Source of the DNA: Deltaproteobacteria bacterium
GTDB lineage: Bacteria > Desulfobacterota > DSM-4660 > Desulfatiglandales > B25-G16
Assembly (NCBI GenBank): GCA_020348625.1
Contig: CP070752.1
Span: 2,819,693 to 2,864,633, forward strand
Length of the DNA: 44,941 bases
Direction: 5' to 3'
Positions within the stretch are counted from its first letter, which is position 1, and each line of letters begins with the position of its first letter. A program made the translations under genes and the position numbers. Of this stretch, positions 25,376 through 33,731 are shown in pieces. Below the pieces are notes generated by a model. It had not been told where the DNA came from. It worked only from the letters and a program-made list of their open reading frames with translations, and searched no databases.

Positions 25376-26017
25376 ATGAGGATTATTCTGCTGGGCGCAC
25401 CGGGTGCCGGTAAGGGCACCATCGCCAAACTCCTCACCGATTATGACGGTTCTGTTCAAATATCAACAGGAGACATACTCCGCGCTGCGGTCAAGGAGGG
25501 AACTGACCTGGGCAAAGAGGCCAAAGCATATATGGACAGAGGTGATCTTGTTCCCGATTCGCTTATCATGAGGATCATGGAAGAACGCTTACAGGAAGAC
25601 GATTGTCAGAAGGGATTTATCCTGGATGGATTTCCCAGGACAATACCCCAGGCTGAGGAGCTGAAAAAACTCCTGGCTAAGCTCAACCTAAGTCTTGATA
25701 TGGCCGTGAATCTGGATGTACCCAAAGAGGTCATTCTGGACCGCCTCACCACGAGAAGGACCTGTTCGAATCCGGATTGCCAAGAGATTTATAATATCAA
25801 AAGCAAACCACCCACCCCGGAAGGAAAATGTGAGAAATGTGGTTTCCCTGTCATCCAGAGAGACGATGAGACGGAAGAGGCCATATTGCACAGGCTTGAC
25901 ACGTACAACGAGAAAACAGCGCCCCTCATAGGCTTTTACCAGAATGAGGGGCTTCTCAGAAACATCGTCTCTCTGGACAGCAAGGAAACGGTCGAAGCGA
26001 TCAAGAGGGCTCTCTAA
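25376..26017 (+). CDS. adk: Adenylate kinase
   Basis: The 213-residue enzyme converts ATP and AMP to two ADP in the cytoplasm. The P-loop GAPGAGKGT is at residues 7-15. DGFPRT near 84 and the AMP-binding STGDILR near 30 are conserved. The long-form LID domain contains Cys130, Cys135, Cys152 and Cys155, likely to bind zinc. The last part, RLDTYNEKTAPLIGFYQNEG, is the family's C-terminal signature. AAAGGAGG lies seven bases before the ATG. In many bacteria adk sits in the ribosomal protein operon between secY and map/infA; here it stands alone after a terminator. Confidence 0.96.
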   Translation: MRIILLGAPGAGKGTIAKLLTDYDGSVQISTGDILRAAVKEGTDLGKEAKAYMDRGDLVPDSLIMRIMEERLQEDDCQKGFILDGFPRTIPQAEELKKLLAKLNLSLDMAVNLDVPKEVILDRLTTRRTCSNPDCQEIYNIKSKPPTPEGKCEKCGFPVIQRDDETEEAILHRLDTYNEKTAPLIGFYQNEGLLRNIVSLDSKETVEAIKRAL

Positions 26018-26135
26018 TTATTCGGCGCGAGCTTTCTGAGTCTGTTGCCCGTATTAATTGGGTGCGATCTCAATACACGCTGCTGCCCGCAACAGGTGCT
26101 TTCAGGCAACGACATGATTTGAACCGGATCATCGC

Positions 26136-26873
26136 ATGATGACCCAACAGGCCAGGGAACTGGGCACATATATCGCCCAACTTATTCAAACCGGAAAGCG
26201 TGAGAAGGCATACGATCTTCTGAAACCTGTTCTGGCCGAGCGCACGCCTTTTCGCCTGCTCGAACACATCGGTACCGCTGTCGGAACTGCACCTATCAAG
26301 GTGGTCAATCCCTTTTTGGAACGCATCGCCGTTGCAGGTACCGAAGGAGGCTGGGTGGTTATCGGGAGCGCATTGAGGGCGCACCTGGACCGCGATCTAG
26401 CTGTCGCTCATGCACGCTGCCGGTCCTTTATTATCCTGGCCGACATTTGGTATGCCACGGACATCTTGGGTGAGCGGGTCTCTGGTCCGGCGTTAACGAC
26501 TGCCTTTGAACCAACCCTGGACCTGCTGAAACCGTGGCGCGTGGATTCCAACCGCTGGGTGCGACGGGCTGTCGGGGTAAGCGTTCACTTCTGGGCAAAG
26601 CGCTCACGGGGGGCGGCAGAGCGGATGGATCAAGCAAGGACGCTCCTGGCGTTTGCGGAGCCCATGTTCGAGGAGCAGGACCGGGATGCCGTAAAAGGCG
26701 TTGGCTGGGGACTAAAGACACTAGGCAGGTATTATCCCGACCTGGTGGCGGATTGGCTGGCTAAGCAGATTGTCCACCGGCAACGCCGCTGCCGGGCTAC
26801 CCTGCTGCGCAAGGCCCTTACCTATCTCACGGAAGAGCAACGGGGCCGAGCCACCGGGGAGACACCCTCATGA
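26136..26873 (+). CDS. AlkD-like DNA alkylation repair protein (HEAT-like repeats)
   Basis: The 245-residue protein is helical throughout and resembles the DNA alkylation repair (AlkC/AlkD-type) family built of HEAT-like repeats. The clearest stretch is the segment around residues 125-155, LKPWRVDSNRWVRRAVGVSV, where family members place DNA-contacting Trp and Arg. Such enzymes remove positively charged alkylated bases without flipping them out. The weaker N-terminal match leaves open a related HEAT protein of other function. Its stop codon overlaps the ATG of the radical SAM gene (ATGA at 26870-26873), so the two are translationally coupled and probably work together. No clear ribosome-binding site precedes the start. 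Confidence 0.75.
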   Translation: MMTQQARELGTYIAQLIQTGKREKAYDLLKPVLAERTPFRLLEHIGTAVGTAPIKVVNPFLERIAVAGTEGGWVVIGSALRAHLDRDLAVAHARCRSFIILADIWYATDILGERVSGPALTTAFEPTLDLLKPWRVDSNRWVRRAVGVSVHFWAKRSRGAAERMDQARTLLAFAEPMFEEQDRDAVKGVGWGLKTLGRYYPDLVADWLAKQIVHRQRRCRATLLRKALTYLTEEQRGRATGETPS

Positions 26874-28000
26874 AGCTGGAATTCCAGGAATATCGTGCCC
26901 GCAAGATGGTCAACGTCCATCGCCATGTGGACGGCCCGTGGTTTTGGGACAAGTATAGCGCAAACCCTTACGTAGGCTGTCGCAGTGGCTGTGAGTTCTG
27001 CTACCTCAGGGGCGGTCGATATCTCGGACGGCGGGACCCCGATTTCTTTGACAGCCTGATCCAGGTCAAGACCAACGCTGTGGAACTGTTGCAAAAGGAA
27101 CTGGAACAACTACCTCTCGAGGTAATTTCATGCGGCGACTGGCAGCAGCCGGCTGAAACCCGTTACCGATTGTCGCGCGGCATGCTGGAGGTTGTAAACG
27201 AGCTGGGCTTTCCCTTGCTCATTATCGAACGCTCACCGCTCCTCACTCGCGATCTGGACCTCCTAGTCGAGATCAACCGTAAGGCATGGGTGGGTGTGTT
27301 GTTGAGTATCAGTAGCTTGGATCCGGTCTTGAAGCGGGCCTTTGAGCCCCGGAGCCCCGGTGTGCGGCTTCGCCTTCAGGCTATGGCGCAATTGGCCAAT
27401 GCCGGCATTCTGGTTGGAACCGCTCTCATGCCCGTGTTCCCCTTCGGCGGTGACGACCAAGCACATCTGGAGGACGTGGTATCCGCCACCATAGACCACG
27501 GAGGGTCCTTCGTGCTGGCAGGCGGGCTTACGATGAGCGGTGTGCAAGCCGCACGGACGCTTGAAGCCCTCCGGCGATTCGCCCCTCACCTGGAGGCCCA
27601 TTGGCGAGACCTGTATGGGTGGGACATGGGCGCACAACCCAACTACAGCCCGCCTCGGGCTTATGTCGCCCGCCTCGGGGTACTGATTCGGGAATTGTGC
27701 GCACGGCGTGGCCTGATGGATCGCATGCCCCGATTTATTCCATCAGGGCCGCTGGCGGCAAACAAGCGGATCGCCGAATTCCTGTTCCTTAAGACCTACG
27801 ATCTTCAACTGGAGGGGGCACGGGAATATCGCATCTGGACGTATCGCAAGGCGGCCTGGGCGTTGGATGAGTGGCCGGAGAGTATTGTCAACGTGCATCA
27901 AGCCCGAGGAGAGGCGGGGCTAAGGGAGTTGCCCGGGATCGGCAAGAGCCTGGCGGCTGAGATTGCCGGATGGCTGAGTGACGAGCATCTGGAACACTGA
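26870..28000 (+). CDS. Radical SAM protein with C-terminal helix-hairpin-helix
   Basis: The 376-residue protein has the radical SAM cluster C37-x3-C41-x2-C44 in NPYVGCRSGCEFCYL, as in spore-photoproduct-lyase-like proteins, and a C-terminal helix-hairpin-helix at about 345-370 (GLRELPGIGKSLAAEIAGWL). Helix-hairpin-helix modules bind DNA without sequence specificity and are common in repair enzymes. The fusion, together with translational coupling to an AlkD-like protein, suggests a role in DNA repair using radical chemistry. The substrate lesion is unknown. Between the two, ISCGDWQQPAETRYRLSRG and SPLLTRDLDLL correspond to conserved parts of the SPL-like family seen also in the protein encoded at 22028. 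GC content here is a little higher than in its neighbours. Confidence 0.88.
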   Translation: MKLEFQEYRARKMVNVHRHVDGPWFWDKYSANPYVGCRSGCEFCYLRGGRYLGRRDPDFFDSLIQVKTNAVELLQKELEQLPLEVISCGDWQQPAETRYRLSRGMLEVVNELGFPLLIIERSPLLTRDLDLLVEINRKAWVGVLLSISSLDPVLKRAFEPRSPGVRLRLQAMAQLANAGILVGTALMPVFPFGGDDQAHLEDVVSATIDHGGSFVLAGGLTMSGVQAARTLEALRRFAPHLEAHWRDLYGWDMGAQPNYSPPRAYVARLGVLIRELCARRGLMDRMPRFIPSGPLAANKRIAEFLFLKTYDLQLEGAREYRIWTYRKAAWALDEWPESIVNVHQARGEAGLRELPGIGKSLAAEIAGWLSDEHLEH

Positions 28001-28066
28001 ACAGGGAGGAGATTTGGTAGCAAACCGATAAACATAATCCCTTTCACTGCTCCGCAAAAACGTATC

Positions 28067-28165
28067 CTACTTCTGTTCCTTGGTTTTCTTCTGCTTTGGA
28101 CGGCGCTTACCATGCGTTCCCCTCCAGATCTTCCCGCGCTTGGTGCGTTTATCACCCTTTCCCAT
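28067..28165 (-). CDS. Ribosomal protein Thx (bTHX)
   Basis: A 32-codon frame encodes [20 protein letters not shown] after the initiator Met and a Lys-rich tail. This is the signature of 30S ribosomal protein Thx, the tiny basic protein that binds the head of the small subunit in Thermus and many other bacteria. AGGAGG lies seven bases before the ATG. It is far below usual gene-size cut-offs and is easily missed. It lies alone, converging with the radical SAM gene. Confidence 0.9.
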   Translation of the reverse strand: MGKGDKRTKRGKIWRGTHGKRRPKQKKTKEQK

Positions 28166-28747
28166 ATCGAAACCTCCTATTAACCATTCGCATCGAAAAC
28201 CCGCTGAGCCCACGCCTCATTCTTTTCCTATGTCCGGAGAGAACCCGTTCATTTCACGGACGGCTCCGACTCACAATGAGGCCTATACTAGCACATGATG
28301 AGCCGAATGAGAAGAGTTCACCCGCGCTTCGATAACATCAGCTTGCTTCTTGCAGGATACGCTGGTACATTTTAGCACATGCCCCCGACCCTTTGCTTCA
28401 GGGTTATACATGAAAGAAACGCTCTGGTGAGCATGGAGATGTCTTTTTTTGCTCTGCCCTCTCAACAAGGCCTTGTACGGGGACGTTTCAAACCGGCGCA
28501 CCGCCCCATAGGCCTTGGCACTAAGGTACCAGCCTGTGTGCGCCGTTTTGAAACGCCCACTGCTCTGAACCATGGGAGGACAGAGTCAAAAGAAGACATC
28601 TCCATGCTCTTTTCTCCAGTGAGTTTCTTAGGAGCCTGAAATGGGTACTATGAGAGCATCGAGAAAGCCTATCGTCAAGATATGCACGGTGCATAATAGA
28701 TACGCCTGCGCTGAGCTGGGGCAGATATGAGGCCACGTGAGGTAGCG
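28166..28747. other. Intergenic region holding a large palindrome
   Basis: These 582 bases between the Thx gene and the metallo-beta-lactamase-fold gene contain the 216-bp imperfect palindrome listed next. Open frames through it are by-products of the inverted repeat. No other gene or RNA was recognised. Confidence 0.5.
28414..28629. repeat. 216-bp imperfect palindrome, possible MITE
   Basis: The two arms, 28414-28501 and 28538-28629, are imperfect reverse complements. The best parts are a 17-bp exact match (28429-28445 with 28593-28609), an 18-bp match with one mismatch (28484-28501 with 28538-28555) and 7-bp outer ends AAGAAAC/GTTTCTT. The central 36 bases are partly self-complementary too. 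This is the form of a miniature inverted-repeat transposable element, or of a long structured RNA. No transposase gene and no second copy is visible in this window. Confidence 0.7.
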
Positions 28748-29557
28748 ATGGAAACGGGCCATAAAGACCGCGTAAAATTCCTGGGTACCGCCGGTGCCCG
28801 ATTTGTTGTGGCAAAACAGCTCCGGTCTTCAGCCGGCGTTTACGTGAGCATGAAAGACGCCCGTATTATCATAGATCCCGGTCCGGGCACACTTATAAGA
28901 TGTGCCAAATCCAAGCCGCCCATTGATGTAACAAAGCTCAATGCCATTATCATCACTCACGCCCATATCGACCACTCCAATGACGCCAACATATTAATTG
29001 ACGCCATGACAGGCGGCGGGCTCAACAGGAAAGGCCTTTTGTTCGCAACTGAGGAGTGCATCCGTGGTGAGAATGCCGTTGTGCTTCCCTATGTGAGGGG
29101 CTTTCCTGAAGATATTGTCATACTCAGACCGCGAGGGCAGTATTCAGTCGGTGAGGTATCTTTTACCACCTCACTGAGACACCAGCACCCGGTGGAAACA
29201 TACGGTATCATCTTTGACTACAATGGTCGAAGGATCTCCTTCATGGTCGACACACACTATTTTCCAGATTTGACAAAAGATTATGAAGATTCCGACATAC
29301 TGGTAATGAATGTCGTCAGATCCGCCGCCCATGAGAGCGACAAGGTAATGCACCTATGTATTGATGATGTAAGGGAAATCCTCTCCCGAATACGTCCGAG
29401 AAAAACCGTATTGACTCACTTTGGCATGACCATGTTAAAAGCAAAGCCGTGGGTGGTTGCGGAACAACTATCCCATGAGCTTGGAGTGGATGTAATTGCA
29501 GCCTCCGATGGAATGACTCTCGAGCTTGAGCGAGGATCCGGTAGGCGCGAGGATTGA
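28748..29557 (+). CDS. Metallo-beta-lactamase-fold hydrolase
   Basis: The 269-residue protein has the MBL-fold metal motif H71-x-H73-x-D75-H76 in THAHIDHSND and a second His in TSLRHQHPVE, with the Asp in FMVDTHYF and the late His in LTHFGM. This places it in the RNase Z/phosphodiesterase-like branch of the superfamily (IIDPGPGTL), but the substrate is unknown. The start at 28748 is chosen after GAGGTAG; an in-frame ATG at 28727 is possible and would add seven residues. The macro-like pseudogene follows 17 bases downstream, so the two were probably one operon. Confidence 0.85.
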   Translation: METGHKDRVKFLGTAGARFVVAKQLRSSAGVYVSMKDARIIIDPGPGTLIRCAKSKPPIDVTKLNAIIITHAHIDHSNDANILIDAMTGGGLNRKGLLFATEECIRGENAVVLPYVRGFPEDIVILRPRGQYSVGEVSFTTSLRHQHPVETYGIIFDYNGRRISFMVDTHYFPDLTKDYEDSDILVMNVVRSAAHESDKVMHLCIDDVREILSRIRPRKTVLTHFGMTMLKAKPWVVAEQLSHELGVDVIAASDGMTLELERGSGRRED

Positions 29558-29574
29558 AAGGGAAGGGGCCTTAC

Positions 29575-30147
29575 ATGAACACCAAAACCGACAAGGAGCC
29601 GAACCTCCAAATTATTCCCGGCACCTATCCCCTCGAGATCTCCTTTGGAGCCATCCACATCGTGGCGGCACCCAAAGACAGGCCTCCGTTCAAGGCAGAA
29701 GCAATGGCGTTCTAGGAGGACACCTTCCTCGTCATGAGCGCAGAGCCGATCGTCCGTGCCCCCAAGGAATCACGCATGAGGATAATGACCCGGGTGATTG
29801 AAACACGGCCCGAAACACCTGGTACCGTGCTCGTCAGGGGAAAACGGTCGCTACGGTTCCTTGCCGTTGTTCATGACCTGAACCAGGAGCCCTCGTGGAG
29901 AGAGGAATGGGTAGCGCATTGCCTGGAAAAGATCTTTGCGGAAGCTGAGAATCGAAAACTGAAATCGATTGCGCTTCCATTTCTCGGCACCTTACACGGG
30001 AGGTTGGAAAGAGGGCGCTTCCTGGAGCTGCTTGGGCATGCTCTTAGCCAAACTGAGCTGAGGCACCTTGAGCGCATCTGGCTCGTGGTGCCCGATGGCA
30101 TGAACTCCAAGATCCTCGAAATACTGGAATCTGGCACCGAAGGTTGA
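29575..30147 (+). pseudogene. Macro-domain-like protein interrupted by amber codon
   Basis: A frame from ATG 29575 to the stop at 30147 is broken by one TAG at 29713-29715; both parts are in the same frame. The product would be 190 residues. The second part contains FLAVVHDLNQEP, a helix, SIALPFLGTLHGRLERGRF and a final strand IWLVVPDG, which resemble the core of macro domains (ADP-ribose-binding fold). The TAG sits in GCG-TTC-TAG-GAG-GAC, so a single change from GAG would restore Glu. The TAG also forms part of TAGGAGG, so translation could restart at ATG 29734, but with 14 bases spacing. Its neighbour is the MBL-fold gene 17 bases upstream. Either a recent nonsense mutation or a base error is likely. 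Confidence 0.65.
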
Positions 30148-30220
30148 GCGGGTTCATCGTGCATTTGCCCTTTTTTTGAAGGGATCAAGCCACAATATGG
30201 CCCCCGCTGACCATGATGAT

Positions 30221-31045
30221 TCAGTGGATGATCTGCCCTTTGATACTCGAGGGCAAGAAGCGCTTGAAAAACTCCCGTATTCTTTGGGCAAAGGGTGCTC
30301 TGACACGAATCTGGACAAAGAGATCTCCCGGCTCTGCCCCGCCTTTTCCTTCTCCCCCCATCCGCTTCAACCTTATCTGCTGGCCTGCTTTGATGCCTGC
30401 GGGAATCCTAACGATCAGTTGCTTGGAGTTAATGCGGCAGAAGTAGCTGATCTTACCACCGCTCTGGGCCAAGGCAGGAGGAATCACAATGCTGTCGTGC
30501 AGATCCTTCCCCTTTTCCGGCCACTCTACGCCCCATATCTTTTTCAGGCCCACTTTTACCAACTTACCGAACGGGCCACCTAGGGAAAAACTGGACAAGG
30601 GTGCTCCCTTGCCCATGGAAGGACTTACAAATACCCTGCCAAAGGCCCCGGGTCTTCTAAACTCAAAGGTTCGACTTCCCGCCCCATAGGCCTCCCTGAA
30701 CACCTCATCAAATCCCCTGAACCCGAAGGCCCTGCTCAACTCCTCAAAGATCTGCTGGATATCAGAGCCCCTGAAGATATCCTGTTCGGAATAGGCCTGT
30801 CTAAACTGCCCATAAGCGGAGGAGCCGTAAATGTCCCTTAGCGAGTCATATTCTCTCCTTTTTTGGGGATCCGAGAGCACCGCATACGATTCGTTAATCT
30901 CCTTCATCTTGGCGGCCGCAGCCGGGTTACCCTGATTTCTGTCCGGATGATACTGAAGGGCCAGTTTTCGGTAGGCCTCCTTGATGTGCTGCTGATTGTC
31001 GTTTCTGTCAACACCCAGAATCTCGTAGTAATCCTTTTGTTGCAT
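30221..31045 (-). CDS. DnaJ-like co-chaperone (CbpA type)
   Basis: The 274-residue protein begins with a J domain (about 3-68) with the HPD motif at His33-Pro34-Asp35, the part that stimulates DnaK ATPase. A middle Gly/Phe-containing linker (about 85-145) and a C-terminal substrate-binding domain (about 185-260, with IVRIPAGIKAGQQIRLKRMG) follow. The four CxxCxGxG zinc repeats of true DnaJ are absent, so it is CbpA-like, though shorter because it has only one C-terminal domain. It would help DnaK in the cytoplasm. It is alone on the minus strand. Confidence 0.9.
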   Translation of the reverse strand: MQQKDYYEILGVDRNDNQQHIKEAYRKLALQYHPDRNQGNPAAAAKMKEINESYAVLSDPQKRREYDSLRDIYGSSAYGQFRQAYSEQDIFRGSDIQQIFEELSRAFGFRGFDEVFREAYGAGSRTFEFRRPGAFGRVFVSPSMGKGAPLSSFSLGGPFGKLVKVGLKKIWGVEWPEKGKDLHDSIVIPPALAQSGGKISYFCRINSKQLIVRIPAGIKAGQQIRLKRMGGEGKGGAEPGDLFVQIRVRAPFAQRIREFFKRFLPSSIKGQIIH

Positions 31046-31291
31046 GAGCCTTGTTTTCCTTTAAAGCCAAGTCTTTGGGGCCTCGGGTTTCAAAGCAAGT
31101 CCCCAGAAGAATCTGCTCATATATTTTTCTAAATATAATTCCGGAATTTATGATTGCAAATAGCAACCGAGGAAAATCCCGTACCTCCCCCCATAATTCT
31201 GTGTTATCAAAGGAGTCTCTTTCTCCTATCAATCCGCGCCGTATTTCCCGGCCTTGTGCGTTACTGGGAGCAGGCGGAATTAACGGATGGC

Positions 31292-32299
31292 TTATTCCCT
31301 CTCCGGCCAGCCGGAGGGCGAACTGAATGCCAGGGAAACATAACTAACAGTGTCGCGTTCGTCCCCGGTAAGTTCTCCTGAAGTATAATAGGTAAGCAGG
31401 GTGCCTTTGGCGTCTTCGGGCAGGAGCTCCAGCAAGATACCGATGGGGCACCTTCCGCATATGGTAGCTCCGGTATCTTCGATGTAGTCTATGAATTTGG
31501 GACAGTCCTTCTCAATAATGATATCCACCGCTCCCAAATCGAGCTTTCTGATGTTCTCCTTGATATCATTTTTGTAAGGAACATAGCCAAATCGCGGGCC
31601 CTGATGGGTGAAGTCGGAACTGATGACGACTACATCACCTTTCGTAACAACTTCCCTGAGAGAACCGGCTATCGCCTTATAGTCGCCGTTCCGGAGTTGC
31701 CCGACCACCATGGGTATTAAGGTAAAATCATCCCCCAGAACAACCTGAAGAAAGGGCAGTTGCACCTCGAGGGAATGCTCCTGGGAATGAACCTCCGCAA
31801 TTGACGTGAAGAGCGTCTGCCTCCGGAGCATATCACAGGCCGTGGTGTCGAGTTTTACGACACCGAGTGGTGTCTCATAGCCACTGACCTGAGCTATTGA
31901 AACTCCCCTGAAGCCCACCCGATGGGTTGGGGCGAGGACAACGGCTCTCTTGATCTTGGACTTATCCAGGAGCTTAAAACCAAACGCGGCAGCCTGCCCT
32001 GAATACACGTAGCCTGCATGGGGGCTGATGAGCGCTATCACCTCTCCTTCAACGCGTTCCGGTGTTGCGTTATGCAGGTACTTGTTGATTTCATCCTGTA
32101 AACGTTCGGGATTGCTATCGTAAAACATTCCGGCCACAGCTGCTCTCCGCACCTTGAACCTCCTTTCCTTTTCTGCCACGAGCCCTGAACTATCTGGCTC
32201 GCTGCACTGTGAGGCCCCCCAAAAGCCCGCCACCGCGCATATCAAAGCCACGCCGGCACTTAGTGTAATCCAGCGGATCAGTTTTTGGCGTTTTTTCAT
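31292..32299 (-). CDS. MEMO1-family protein with signal sequence
   Basis: The 335-residue protein matches the MEMO1/AmmeMemoRadiSam-B family. The order RRAAVAGMFYDSNPERLQDE, SPHAGYVYSGQAAAFGFKLL, LAPTHRVGF, EHSLEVQLPFLQ, ISSDFTHQGPRFGYVPY and GATICGRCPIG is typical, with the conserved His and Cys of the family pocket. Memo proteins resemble dioxygenases in fold and their bacterial role is not settled. This one carries an N-terminal hydrophobic segment (about 10-30), which suggests export or membrane anchoring; that is unusual for the family. The AMMECR1 and radical SAM partners often found next to it are absent. GAGGTAGG precedes the ATG. Confidence 0.9.
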   Translation of the reverse strand: MKKRQKLIRWITLSAGVALICAVAGFWGASQCSEPDSSGLVAEKERRFKVRRAAVAGMFYDSNPERLQDEINKYLHNATPERVEGEVIALISPHAGYVYSGQAAAFGFKLLDKSKIKRAVVLAPTHRVGFRGVSIAQVSGYETPLGVVKLDTTACDMLRRQTLFTSIAEVHSQEHSLEVQLPFLQVVLGDDFTLIPMVVGQLRNGDYKAIAGSLREVVTKGDVVVISSDFTHQGPRFGYVPYKNDIKENIRKLDLGAVDIIIEKDCPKFIDYIEDTGATICGRCPIGILLELLPEDAKGTLLTYYTSGELTGDERDTVSYVSLAFSSPSGWPERE

Positions 32300-32684
32300 C
32301 TTGCCTACCTCTGTTCTGCAGCCTTCCAGTTCTTTTCTGCATAGGATCGGGCTTATTCATCCGCATCGTCATGACGTATAGATGAACATGCACTGATTAT
32401 CCGACCGGTGGGGACTAGTTTACTCTATCTTTACCAAAAATTAGCACAAAGTAAAGGTTTTAGCTTAATAACGAATTGACTCACCAAAGCCCTCCTGTGA
32501 GTAAGCATTGTTCATACCGGGTCACGATACAGATTACAAGCTATTGACAGATACCCTCAAAACTGATTTTAATAGACCAACGCACCGGTTCCCCGGTCAA
32601 ACAGGGGCTTGTGGCTGCCCAGCAACGCCTTCATGGTCGAACCCTCAGCCACGGTTTTATCGGGGGTTTGAAAAGGGAAGAGAC
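32300..32684. other. Divergent intergenic region
   Basis: This 385-base region separates the Memo-type gene (-) from the isomerase-like gene (+). It includes an AT-rich part at about 32430-32480 and TTGACT at 32477, but no matching -10 box was found. A continuation of the downstream frame to 32508 has no start signal and reads like noncoding sequence. Confidence 0.4.
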
Positions 32685-33602
32685 ATGATCGGTATTTCCA
32701 CATGCTGGTGGAACCTGGAGACGATTCCAGGCGACAGGTTGATCAACGAAATCATTGATCTCGGGTTTGAAGGGGTGGAACTGGAATACAGGATCACCAA
32801 TGCTTTCTATCAGCAGATGCGTCCTCAGTTAATCAGGAGAGTCCGGGTTTTGAGCATCCACAACTTTTTCCCCAAACCGGAAGAGCGGGCTAAAGAGCAG
32901 GGAAGTGGTGATCTGTTTCTTTTATCCGCCACCGGCAGGGATGAACGAGAGACTGCCGTAAAATACACCCTCCGGACCATAGAGCATGCCAATGACCTGG
33001 AAGCCAGGGCTGTCATTCTTCACCTGGGCCACGTGGATATGACAAATCCGATAGAGCGCTTCAGGGAGCTATATAAGAGCGAAATGATAACTCAGGAAGA
33101 TGGTGCAACCTTTCTGGAAGAACAACGGGAAATCAGGAAAAGCAAGCAGAGGAAGAATCTGGATGCTGTTCTCTTTAGCCTGGAAAAGCTGAATCAACTG
33201 GCAGAACGACAGGGGGTATTTATCGGCATCGAAAACAGGTACCATTTTCACGAAATCCCAGATTACGAGGAGATCGGGATTATCCTGAGTGAATTTAAGG
33301 GCGGGAATGTGCGGTACTGGCATGACGTTGGCCATGCCGGGGTACAGCAAAATCTGGGGATATGCCACCACAAGGATCTCCTTGACGCTTACTCGGATAG
33401 GATGATCGGAATCCATCTTCACGATGTGCATGGCCTGGATGATCATCTCTCGCCCGGTCAGGGAGAACTAAACTATGAGGAGATCACCCCTTTCCTGAAA
33501 CCCGATCTCATTAAAGTCATGGAAATCCACCCCAAAGTAGGCAAAGAGGAGTTGCTGGAAGGGCTTCGATTCGTCCAAGAGGCTATGACGAAGACCTCAT
33601 GA
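32685..33602 (+). CDS. TIM-barrel isomerase/AP endonuclease-2-like protein
   Basis: The 305-residue product is a xylose-isomerase-like TIM barrel. The metal ligands of this superfamily are seen in order: GIENRYHFHE, RYWHDVGHA, GIHLHDVHG and KVMEIHPK. Relatives include sugar phosphate isomerases/epimerases and endonuclease IV; the sequence fits the former more closely, but the substrate is unknown. The start at 32685 (MIGISTCWWN) is chosen because AAAGGGA lies about seven bases upstream; the open frame extends to 32508 with no start signal. An MBL-fold gene follows 129 bases downstream on the same strand. Confidence 0.85.
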   Translation: MIGISTCWWNLETIPGDRLINEIIDLGFEGVELEYRITNAFYQQMRPQLIRRVRVLSIHNFFPKPEERAKEQGSGDLFLLSATGRDERETAVKYTLRTIEHANDLEARAVILHLGHVDMTNPIERFRELYKSEMITQEDGATFLEEQREIRKSKQRKNLDAVLFSLEKLNQLAERQGVFIGIENRYHFHEIPDYEEIGIILSEFKGGNVRYWHDVGHAGVQQNLGICHHKDLLDAYSDRMIGIHLHDVHGLDDHLSPGQGELNYEEITPFLKPDLIKVMEIHPKVGKEELLEGLRFVQEAMTKTS

Positions 33603-33731
33603 CCACTTCTTACCCTTGCCGGCTACGCGCAATGCAAGAAATAGAGTGCTCTCGTTAGTAGTTGCACAATCTAAGGACTCTTTTCGATCGTCTTTTCTCG
33701 CTCTTGTGGAAATTTGCGCTAAATGTGATCC

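Noticed and set aside
30176..30583. Plus-strand open frame of 135 codons
   Set aside because: It lies antisense to the DnaJ-like gene, which has clear family motifs; the frame has no recognisable features.
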